The notes under the pieces: model-generated
Databases searched by the model: none
Told to the model about the DNA's origin: nothing
The model's input: the letters and a program-made list of their open reading frames with translations, nothing else
Source of the DNA: Acidobacteriaceae bacterium
GTDB lineage: Bacteria > Acidobacteriota > Terriglobia > Terriglobales > SbA1
Direction of reading: 5' to 3'
Length of the DNA: 5,573 nucleotides
Assembly (NCBI GenBank): GCA_003136335.1
Contig: PLEA01000403.1
Span: forward strand, 1,911 to 7,483
Program-made: the position numbers and the translations under genes
Shown here: one piece after another, positions 1 to 4,499 of the stretch
Position numbering within the stretch: position 1 is the stretch's first letter
Layout of the letters: every line of letters begins with the position of its first letter

Positions 1-2
1 GC

Positions 3-272
3 GCAGCCAATGGCGCTTCTGGCTTCCGCTTCGTCGGCATGATTGTTGGCGTACTCGCTCGCTCCCGTGTGGTTGCCACCGGCTTTGGCGCTTATGGAGC
101 GGCCAGTTCCATCTACTACCACTTTCTCGCGCGCGGGCGCGATGTGGTCTATCCGAAGGATATGGCGATGGTGATTGGCCTAGGCGCGCGCGAATCGAAG
201 CCGACTGCCGCAACCCTCCCTGAACACGGGGCCGATGAAGACGCGGGGAAAGCTGCGCCCACCGGAAAGTAA
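3..272 (+). CDS. C-terminal part of an unrecognised, probably envelope-associated protein (5' end outside window)
   Basis: The frame is open from the first bases of the window and ends at TAA 270-272, so only the last 89 residues are visible. An internal ATG at 39 is an unlikely start because the reading frame continues upstream without a stop. The visible part begins with a Gly/Ala-rich, moderately hydrophobic stretch (GASGFRFVGMIVGVLARSR, then GFGAYGAASSIYYHFLARG). It continues with RGRDVVYPKDMAMVIGLGAR and finishes in a polar, Ala/Glu/Lys-rich tail that is probably disordered. A Gly-rich segment followed by 'RG-x-x-V-x-(F/Y)PK-(D/N)-x-x-M' reminds me of the C-termini of some acidobacterial proteins with a VirB10/TrbI-like end. 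That is weak recall and not enough to name a family. It converges on the DUF2911 gene with 39 bp between the stop codons. The coding call is fairly safe; the function is unknown. Confidence 0.6.
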   Translation, partial: AANGASGFRFVGMIVGVLARSRVVATGFGAYGAASSIYYHFLARGRDVVYPKDMAMVIGLGARESKPTAATLPEHGADEDAGKAAPTGK

Positions 273-311
273 GGCGACGAAGAGTCCACTTCCGCTACCG
301 GACCCACTCCT

Positions 312-812
312 CTACTTCGCCGTGAAGTCCGCGAACGCAGCAGTCTTGCCCATATAAATCCGCAATGTGCAGCGGGCGCCCACATGGGCAAACGCAACTT
401 CCAGTGCCTGCGAGGGCTCATCCACCTGCGCTGTCTCCATCGGCGTTCGCGCTATGTCTTGCTTCTGATCGTACGCCGCGCCCGCCGTGACATTCTTATT
501 CACCACCAGTGTCCAGTGATCTTTCGCAGGTATGGCATAGACCGAGTACGCCCCGATGGGAATCATCGAGCTCGCCAGGGAAAGTTGCGCCTCGGTGAAC
601 AGAGTCATCGGCGCGCCGCCCGGCGCCCAAGGTTTGCCGTTGGCGGGCCTCTCTTGTTTGGCCGAAACTGCGTTGTAACGCACGTAGACTTGGCGCCCGT
701 CATCCAGATTGCAGGTGGTCGTCGAAGTTGGAGCACCGCCCGATTGCGCGGCCAGCCACGGTGTCCACAATAACGATATGAGTACAGCTCTCCAGACGAG
801 AGTCCCGGACAT
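312..812 (-). CDS. Secreted DUF2911 family protein
   Basis: This is a 166-residue protein with an N-terminal signal peptide: basic R8, hydrophobic core to about residue 22, likely cleavage around LAA-QS, residues 20-24. The mature part carries the hallmarks I associate with DUF2911: 'IPIGAYSVYAIPAKDHWTLVVNKN' in the middle, matching the usual G-x-YS-L/V-Y-IP-x-K-x-W-T-L-x-x-NK. Soon after comes 'YDQKQDIARTPM', matching YD-x-x-QD-x-AR-x-P. The C-terminal half has alternating hydrophobic residues of a beta-sandwich type. The biochemical role of DUF2911 is not known. Two cysteines in the mature chain (C34 and C148) could form a disulfide, which is inference. The ATG at 812 is supported by a GGAGG motif (minus strand, 827-823) with a 10-nt spacer. 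The gene diverges from the receiver-like gene at 1021 and converges on the partial gene ending at 272. Confidence 0.85.
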   Translation of the reverse strand: MSGTLVWRAVLISLLWTPWLAAQSGGAPTSTTTCNLDDGRQVYVRYNAVSAKQERPANGKPWAPGGAPMTLFTEAQLSLASSMIPIGAYSVYAIPAKDHWTLVVNKNVTAGAAYDQKQDIARTPMETAQVDEPSQALEVAFAHVGARCTLRIYMGKTAAFADFTAK

Positions 813-1020
813 GGTTGGAAAGCCTCCGCGCAGAAGTGTAGCGCCAGCGAGCCTTTTGGGGAAGCACTTTAGGCGGCGAGGCCTTGATTCTCAGCCGGAT
901 GGGCCCGTTCGTCGTGCGTCTTCGGTGATGTTTTCGCAAGCCCCGCCGGTTGCTACCGTGACTTCGAGGTACAGGTATGTCAGGTACCGAACGAGGCGAT
1001 AATCCAATCGAGGGTGATCA
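813..1020. promoter_or_regulatory. Divergent intergenic region with three AGGTA direct repeats
   Basis: These 208 bp separate the start codons of two divergent genes and must hold both promoters. AGGTA occurs three times in direct orientation at 967-971, 973-977 and 982-986, the first and third followed by C. GATAAT at 998-1003 resembles a -10 box, but no convincing -35 lies 16-18 bp upstream and it is very close to the start codon. A Shine-Dalgarno-like GAGG at 1010-1013 serves the ATG at 1021. The AGGTA cluster could be an operator. Nothing else stands out. Confidence 0.3.
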
Positions 1021-1404
1021 ATGACGAAATCAAAATTAAGAATTCTGTATGGTGAAGGCGATGAGGACATATTGAAAGCGCAGGCCGCAGCCATGGAAAA
1101 GGCCGGGCACGCCGTCCAGCAGGCCGTGGGCCGCAAGGCTGTGGACGCGGCGATCAGGAAGAGCTCGTTTGACCTGGTCGTGCTGGGTGCAACCCTGACC
1201 CGCAACGATCGTCACCACCTGCCCTACATGATCAAGAAGGTAAGCACCGAAACCAAAGTGCTGGTCATGCACGCCGACGGAAACCGCCATCCCTACGTGG
1301 ATGCCTGCACCGATACCGGCGCCAGCCTGGAGTCTGTCCTGAATCACATCGAAGGAATGAAAATTCCCGGCATGATGCAGGCGGCCGCAGCAGCAGGTCG
1401 CTAG
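1021..1404 (+). CDS. Small stand-alone receiver-like protein lacking the phospho-acceptor Asp
   Basis: A 127-residue protein whose pattern fits one CheY-like receiver fold. It starts with beta1 'LRILYGEGDEDIL', followed by an amphipathic helix. A second strand/helix region follows, then 'FDLVVLGATLT' where receivers normally have F-D-L-V-x-L-D. Strand 4 'TKVLVMHAD' comes next, and a C-terminal 'TGASLESVLNHIEGM' resembles the usual 'GA' segment. The phospho-acceptor Asp is Gly (G56), and the beta1 acidic pair is shifted to GEGDED. The Thr/Ser of strand 4 is His (H84), and no Lys follows the GA motif in the expected K-P context. Aspartyl phosphorylation is therefore unlikely; a protein-binding or scaffold role is possible. 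There is no output domain. The ATG has GAGG at 1010-1013. The gene is monocistronic, followed by a heptamer repeat and a terminator. A distant receiver-like fold is the best call, not a certain one. Confidence 0.75.
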   Translation: MTKSKLRILYGEGDEDILKAQAAAMEKAGHAVQQAVGRKAVDAAIRKSSFDLVVLGATLTRNDRHHLPYMIKKVSTETKVLVMHADGNRHPYVDACTDTGASLESVLNHIEGMKIPGMMQAAAAAGR

Positions 1405-1420
1405 TCGAGTGGCCACGAGT

Positions 1421-1437
1421 CAGTTGCCGGTTGTCAG
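1421..1437. repeat. Short heptamer tandem repeat, CAGTTGC family
   Basis: Units are CAGTTGC (1421-1427), CGGTTGT (1428-1434) and a partial CAG (1435-1437). They lie 16 bp after the stop of the receiver-like gene and just before its terminator. The same unit, in the same orientation, builds the longer array at 4454-4484. Finding the family at two non-coding sites 3 kb apart suggests a dispersed repeat rather than a chance match. Confidence 0.55.
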
Positions 1438-1442
1438 CTTTG

Positions 1443-1474
1443 AAGAGGGCGGCCTAATCAGCCGCCTTTTTCTT
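1443..1474 (+). terminator. Rho-independent terminator of the receiver-like gene
   Basis: The stem GGCGGC (1448-1453) pairs perfectly with GCCGCC (1461-1466) across the 7-nt loop CTAATCA. It is followed by TTTTTCTT (1467-1474). The A/G-rich bases 1443-1447 can extend the stem into the T-run by A-T and G-U pairs, as is common in intrinsic terminators. It lies 43 bp after the stop codon at 1404. Confidence 0.8.
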
Positions 1475-1625
1475 GCGCAGTCACGATGTCGCTGTGTCTC
1501 GAACCGGCTCTGGCACGAATCCCGTTGATCAACAGGTGGGACACCGCGCTATTCCTCGCGCAATTATCGCTTCGTACAACCGGCGACGTCAGAACGAAGT
1601 GGAGTAACCGACCTGCCAAACCCCA
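1475..1625. other. Non-coding gap with no recognisable feature
   Basis: This part of the 386-bp gap between the receiver-like gene and the Dsb-like gene shows no credible gene, RNA or promoter. Minus-strand frames crossing it run into the hairpin repeats and encode low-complexity Arg/Pro/Cys-rich peptides with no family resemblance. The segment just before the hairpins (about 1590-1625) may belong to the same repeat element, but I cannot set its edge. Confidence 0.5.
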
Positions 1626-1705
1626 GCCGCGAAGCGGCGGCATATGAAAGCCCGGCACGGGAGTGCCGGGTGGATCTCGGAAATGCAAGCGAGTCCCGCA
1701 GGGAC
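1626..1705. repeat. REP-like element with three consecutive hairpins
   Basis: Three perfect short palindromes occur within 80 bp. GCCGC (1626-1630) pairs with GCGGC (1634-1638) across GAA. CCCGGCAC (1651-1658) pairs with GTGCCGGG (1663-1670) across GGGA. GTCCC (1693-1697) pairs with GGGAC (1701-1705) across GCA. Clustered GC-rich hairpins with 3-4 nt loops in a gap are typical of REP/BIME-type dispersed elements. I recall similar 'GCCGCGAAGCGGC' and 'GTCCCGNAGGGAC' modules in acidobacterial gaps, but copy number cannot be judged from one window. The element lies 85 bp upstream of the Dsb-like gene and has no T-run. Confidence 0.65.
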
Positions 1706-1765
1706 GGCACAGGTTCTCACGCACACTCTAGAAGCGCCGCGTCCGGCCCTTACTCGCATACGCTG

Positions 1766-1774
1766 TGAGATAAT
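1766..1774 (+). promoter_or_regulatory. Candidate extended -10 promoter for the Dsb-like gene
   Basis: TG-A-GATAAT at 1766-1774 matches an extended -10 element (TG-n-TATAAT, one mismatch). I see no matching -35, which extended -10 promoters tolerate. Transcription would begin near 1781, leaving a leader of only about 7-10 nt. This fits the lack of a Shine-Dalgarno motif before 1788/1791. It is inferred from motif shape only. Confidence 0.3.
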
Positions 1775-1790
1775 CAAAAGATAACTAGTG

Positions 1791-2738
1791 ATGTTGAGGC
1801 GGTTCCTGTTGATTCTAATTCGACGTTCACAGCTCATCCTGCTTCTGATTTGTCTGGGTTGTGTTGCTCAGTCCGCGCCTCCCGACGTGGCTCGCAAGAT
1901 CGAGCACCAGGTACGCTCTAATTATACCATCCCCGCCGACGTAAAAGTGACCGTGGGCGCCGTTACTCCCAGCACCGATGTGCCGGGATACGACGCCCTA
2001 ACGGTGAACATCGACGGCGGCGACGGCAAACAGAAGGATTACAAGTTCCTGCTGTCCAAAGATCGCGCGACTCTGCTGCGGGTGACGAAATTTGATTTGA
2101 ATAAAGATCCGTTCGCCGAGTTGATGAGCAAGATCGACGTCGCAGGCCGGCCTTCGCGCGGCGCCAAATCCGCCAAGGTTGTGGTGATCAATTTCGACGA
2201 TTTCGAGTGTCCTTTCTGCTCACGCATGCATCAGACGCTGTTCCCCGAAATCTTTAAGGAGTACGGCGACCGGGTCACATTTATCTACAAAGACGATCCG
2301 CTGTCGGAGATTCATCCCTGGGCGATCCATGCCGCGGTTGACGCAAACTGCCTGGCAGCGCAAAACACCGATGCCTATTGGGACTTCGCCGACTACATCC
2401 ACACCAACAAGGGCGAGGTCGACACCGAAAAGACTCCCGCAGCGCGCTTCGCCGCGATCGACAAGATTACGATGTTACAAGGGCAGAAGCACAACCTGGA
2501 CGCGGCGAAGCTGCAATCGTGCGTCAAAGCCCAGAACGAAGATGCCGTGAGAGCGTCCATGAAAGAAGCCGATGATCTTGGCGTGAACGGCACCCCGGCT
2601 CTCTTCATCAACGGCCAGAAACTTGACGGGGCGGTTCCCATCGGTGAGGTGCGCGCCGCGCTGGACGCCGCACTGAAAGACGCAGGACAACCCGTGCCCC
2701 AGCACGTTCCGTCGGCCCCGGTGCCATTGTCCCGGTGA
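1791..2738 (+). CDS. Exported DsbA-like thiol-disulfide oxidoreductase (thioredoxin_4 type)
   Basis: A 315-residue protein with an N-terminal signal or anchor (R3/R4, then a hydrophobic stretch to about residue 28). An N-terminal domain of about 85 residues precedes the catalytic fold, roughly residues 30-115. The thioredoxin-fold domain begins near residue 130 with 'VVVINFDDFECPFCSRMH'. Its active site C140-P-F-C143 is followed by a helical insertion. The cis-Pro loop is 'GVNGTPALFINGQ' (T268-P269). C187 and C244 in the insertion could form a structural disulfide. These features fit DsbA-like oxidases or isomerases acting on proteins outside the cytoplasm; direction of catalysis cannot be told. 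Start choice is uncertain: ATG 1791 (GTG 1788 is adjacent) lacks a Shine-Dalgarno, while TTG 1809 has AGGCGG at 1796-1801 and would still leave a signal sequence. It lies 77 bp upstream of the parvulin lipoprotein, probably in one operon. Confidence 0.9.
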   Translation: MLRRFLLILIRRSQLILLLICLGCVAQSAPPDVARKIEHQVRSNYTIPADVKVTVGAVTPSTDVPGYDALTVNIDGGDGKQKDYKFLLSKDRATLLRVTKFDLNKDPFAELMSKIDVAGRPSRGAKSAKVVVINFDDFECPFCSRMHQTLFPEIFKEYGDRVTFIYKDDPLSEIHPWAIHAAVDANCLAAQNTDAYWDFADYIHTNKGEVDTEKTPAARFAAIDKITMLQGQKHNLDAAKLQSCVKAQNEDAVRASMKEADDLGVNGTPALFINGQKLDGAVPIGEVRAALDAALKDAGQPVPQHVPSAPVPLSR

Positions 2739-2802
2739 TTGGCAGTCGCGATGCGTCTTGCGACCGCCCGCTCCGCGTGGATTTTCGAATGTGGTTGCAG
2801 TC

Positions 2803-2807
2803 AGGAG
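2803..2807 (+). promoter_or_regulatory. Ribosome binding site that fixes a TTG start
   Basis: AGGAG at 2803-2807 lies 8 nt before TTG 2816. The protein begun there opens with a textbook lipoprotein signal (KK, hydrophobic core, LAAC). The longer GTG start at 2735 would put 27 polar residues before that signal and has no comparable site, so TTG 2816 is preferred. Confidence 0.75.
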
Positions 2808-2815
2808 AAACTTTC

Positions 2816-3880
2816 TTGAAAAAAAACTCTTTCTTTGCCCAGGCCGCCGCGGCGCTCTCTGCCGCCGTTCTGCTGGCAGCCCTGGCCGCCTGCAACCCGC
2901 AGACCAGTGGCGACGTGATGGCAACGGTGGATGGCCGAAAGATTTTTCGCTCCGACGTGGACAAGTATTACGACAACGATGTCGCCTCCGCCCAGCAGGC
3001 ACCCACCGGCGAACAGGCTACAGCACTGCGTCTGAACATCCTGCACCAGATGATCGATGACGAAATCCTGATGCGGCGCGCCGAAAAACTAGGCTTGCTG
3101 GCGACCGACGAAGAAGTGGACCGCAAGTACAACGAAACCAAGGCTCCTTTTTCGCAGGAAGAATTCGACAAGCGCCTCAAGGACAAGAAGATTACGCTGG
3201 CCGATTTCAAACGCGATATCCGGCGATCGATTACGGTCGAGAAGGTGATGAACAAGGAAGTGTCTTCCAAGATTAATGTGACCGATCAGGACATCGCGGA
3301 CTACTACAACGCGCATAAGGGCGAATTCAACCTGATTGAACCGACGTACCACTTGGCTCAGATCATGGTGACTCCGCAACCCAACTCGCAGGCCCACAAT
3401 CAGAATGACAAAGCGCAGAACGAAGGCGATGCGCGCAAGAAGATTCAGATGATTGGGAACCGTCTCGACAGTGGCGACGATTTCGCTACCCTGGCGATGA
3501 AGTATTCCGAAGACCCCGAAACCTCCGGCAACGGCGGCGATCTCGGCACCGTGCTCGAGTCCGGCCTCAAAGGAACCGACCCGGCCACGCGCGACGCCGT
3601 CATGAAGCTTAAGCCGGGCCAGTATAGTCCCATCATCAGCGTGATCAATCCCGCAAGCAAGCAGGAGTTGGGATTCCGCATTGTGAAGCTGGTGTCGAAG
3701 GAACCCGCGGGCCAGCGCGAACTGGCCGATCCGCGAGTGCAGCAAGCCATCCGTTCGCAGCTTCACGACCGCCGCGAACAATTGCTCAAGGCCGCTTACT
3801 ACGAGGTTCTACGGGATTCCGCCCGAGTTGAGAATTACTACGCGAAAAAGGTTCTAGACAGCAATGGCATGGAAAAGTAG
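2816..3880 (+). CDS. SurA/PrsA-type lipoprotein with a degenerate parvulin domain
   Basis: A 354-residue protein starting at TTG. Residues 1-26 form a lipoprotein signal with K2-K3, an Ala/Leu core and lipobox L-A-A-C26, so the mature protein is probably lipid-anchored. Residues about 35-170 match the SurA/PrsA N-terminal chaperone region: 'GRKIFRSDVDKYY', 'MIDDEILMRRAEKLGL', then 'VTDQDIADYYNAHKGEF'. Residues about 178-292 form a parvulin-like domain with 'FATLAMKYSEDPETS' and GGDLG at 240-244. A basic helical tail follows. The two conserved parvulin histidines appear replaced: HI(L/M)V reads Q182-IMV, and G-(Y/F)-H-I-x-K reads G-F-R288-I-V-K. Prolyl isomerase activity is therefore doubtful and a chaperone role more likely. 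It follows the Dsb-like gene on the same strand, suggesting a shared role in folding exported proteins. A two-hairpin element begins 2 bp after the stop. Confidence 0.9.
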   Translation: MKKNSFFAQAAAALSAAVLLAALAACNPQTSGDVMATVDGRKIFRSDVDKYYDNDVASAQQAPTGEQATALRLNILHQMIDDEILMRRAEKLGLLATDEEVDRKYNETKAPFSQEEFDKRLKDKKITLADFKRDIRRSITVEKVMNKEVSSKINVTDQDIADYYNAHKGEFNLIEPTYHLAQIMVTPQPNSQAHNQNDKAQNEGDARKKIQMIGNRLDSGDDFATLAMKYSEDPETSGNGGDLGTVLESGLKGTDPATRDAVMKLKPGQYSPIISVINPASKQELGFRIVKLVSKEPAGQRELADPRVQQAIRSQLHDRREQLLKAAYYEVLRDSARVENYYAKKVLDSNGMEK

Positions 3881-3881
3881 C

Positions 3882-3924
3882 GCCGCCGTCCCGGCGGCTG
3901 TCCGGCGGGCGTTCTCGCCCGCCG
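3882..3924. repeat. Two-hairpin REP-like element between convergent genes
   Basis: GCCGCCG (3882-3888) pairs perfectly with CGGCGGC (3892-3898) across TCC. CGGCGGGCG (3903-3911) pairs perfectly with CGCCCGCCG (3916-3924) across TTCT. The pair fills most of the 72-bp gap between the parvulin gene stop (3880) and the biotin carrier gene stop (3953). There is no T-run, so it is not a classic terminator. Such GC-rich double hairpins can still block convergent transcription or protect mRNA 3' ends. The layout resembles dispersed 'CGCCGGC...GGCGGGCG' elements that I recall from Acidobacteriota. Confidence 0.65.
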
Positions 3925-3952
3925 CGCTGAGAACCAAACGCCCCGCTCGATA

Positions 3953-4447
3953 TCACTCCACAATCGCCAGCACGTCTCCGGCGTTTACCGCGGCGCCTTC
4001 GCTGACCAGAATCTTCTGTATCGTACCCTTCTTCGGCGATTTGATTTCGTTCTGCATCTTCATCGCTTCCACCACCAGCACGCCGGAGCCCGCCTCGACT
4101 TCGTCTCCTTGGCTCACCAGCACGCGGACAATCTTGCCTGGCATCGGAGCGGTCAATTTCTTGGGTCCGTGATCCTCTACCGCGCGCGCGCGGCCGCGCA
4201 ACGACCGCGGATCGCGGACTTCCGCCGCAAAGCGTGCGCTACCCACCCAAAGATACATGTCGCCGGCGACGCGTTCGTACTTCACTTCGTAAGCCTTGTT
4301 GCCGATGCGGACAGAAAGCACATCGGGCCGCGCCAGCACAGCGTCAACTTCCACTTCGCGTCCATCCAGGCGGCACGACCAGCGGCCTTCCGCTCGATTC
4401 AGATCAAGGCGGTAGTTCTTGCCGTCGATGGTGATGTCGTAGGTCAC
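3953..4447 (-). CDS. Biotin carboxyl carrier protein with BT-like N-terminal domain (acyl-CoA carboxylase)
   Basis: A 164-residue protein from a GTG start. Residues 97-164 are a biotinyl/lipoyl-type domain. It opens with 'TAPMPGKIVRVLVSQGDEVEAG', reaches the biotinylation motif E-A-M-K-M with the acceptor K130, and closes with 'GAAVNAGDVLAIVE'. The lysine is 34 residues from the C-terminus, as usual for biotin domains. Residues 1-80 ('YDITIDGKNYRLDL', 'WSCRLDGREVEVDAV', 'MYLWVGSARFAAEV') look like the beta-rich BT region that joins biotin carboxylase and biotinyl domains in propionyl-CoA-type alpha subunits. Here it sits on a separate small protein, downstream of the biotin carboxylase gene. 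The reading frame is open up to a TTG at 4528, but that part would translate a heptamer repeat (WQLATGNWQL), so GTG 4447 is preferred. The GTG has no adjacent Shine-Dalgarno; a GGAG lies beyond the repeat. Function is confident, the exact start less so. Confidence 0.92.
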   Translation of the reverse strand: MTYDITIDGKNYRLDLNRAEGRWSCRLDGREVEVDAVLARPDVLSVRIGNKAYEVKYERVAGDMYLWVGSARFAAEVRDPRSLRGRARAVEDHGPKKLTAPMPGKIVRVLVSQGDEVEAGSGVLVVEAMKMQNEIKSPKKGTIQKILVSEGAAVNAGDVLAIVE

Positions 4448-4453
4448 GAAAAA

Positions 4454-4484
4454 CAGTTGCCAGTTGCCGGTTGCCAGTTGCCAG
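4454..4484. repeat. Heptamer tandem array (CAGTTGC x 4.4) in the carboxylase operon
   Basis: Units on the plus strand are CAGTTGC (4454-4460), CAGTTGC (4461-4467), CGGTTGC (4468-4474), CAGTTGC (4475-4481) and CAG (4482-4484). Only one base varies. The array occupies most of the 52-bp gap between the biotin carboxylase stop and the preferred GTG of the biotin carrier gene. The same unit occurs at 1421-1437. Repeats of this length expand and contract easily by slippage. Confidence 0.85.
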
Positions 4485-4487
4485 AAA

Positions 4488-4491
4488 CTCC
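4488..4491 (-). promoter_or_regulatory. Displaced Shine-Dalgarno motif of the biotin carrier gene
   Basis: On the minus strand this reads GGAG, 40 nt upstream of GTG 4447, too far to direct it as the sequence stands. The 31-nt heptamer array lies between. Without the array the spacer would be 9 nt (3 T's plus TTTTTC), a normal distance. This supports GTG 4447 as the ancestral start and suggests the array was added later. Confidence 0.4.
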
Positions 4492-4499
4492 GTTGAGCT

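Noticed and set aside
273..321. Terminator hairpin between the convergent genes at 272 and 312
   Set aside because: Only the outer GGCGA/TCGCC arms pair well. The inner stem is broken by mismatches, the right arm lies inside a coding region, and there is no T-run.
998..1003. GATAAT as a -10 box for the receiver-like gene
   Set aside because: There is no -35 at a proper distance and no extended -10 TG. A start of transcription near 1010 would fall within the ribosome binding site.
1511..1528. Sigma-54-like promoter: TGGCACG followed by TTGA
   Set aside because: The spacing between the TGGCAC block and TTG is 3 bp longer than the strict -24/-12 spacing, the GC of the -12 box is missing, and no gene starts at a suitable distance.
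1458..1837. Minus-strand frames of 82-88 residues across the intergenic gap
   Set aside because: They run through the terminator, the hairpin repeats and the start of the Dsb-like gene, and encode Arg/Cys/Pro-rich peptides typical of translated repeats.
2735..2815. Longer GTG-initiated form of the parvulin lipoprotein overlapping the Dsb-like gene stop
   Set aside because: It would add 27 polar residues before an otherwise ideal lipoprotein signal. A strong Shine-Dalgarno with 8-nt spacing points to TTG 2816.
3089..3781. Minus-strand open frame of 230 residues inside the parvulin gene
   Set aside because: It lies fully antisense to a gene with a clear family match. Its peptide is His/Val/Arg-rich with no recognisable domain, as expected of a shadow frame in high-GC DNA.
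4454..4484. CRISPR-like array
   Set aside because: The units are 7 bp and directly adjacent, with no spacers or cas genes; it is a simple tandem repeat.
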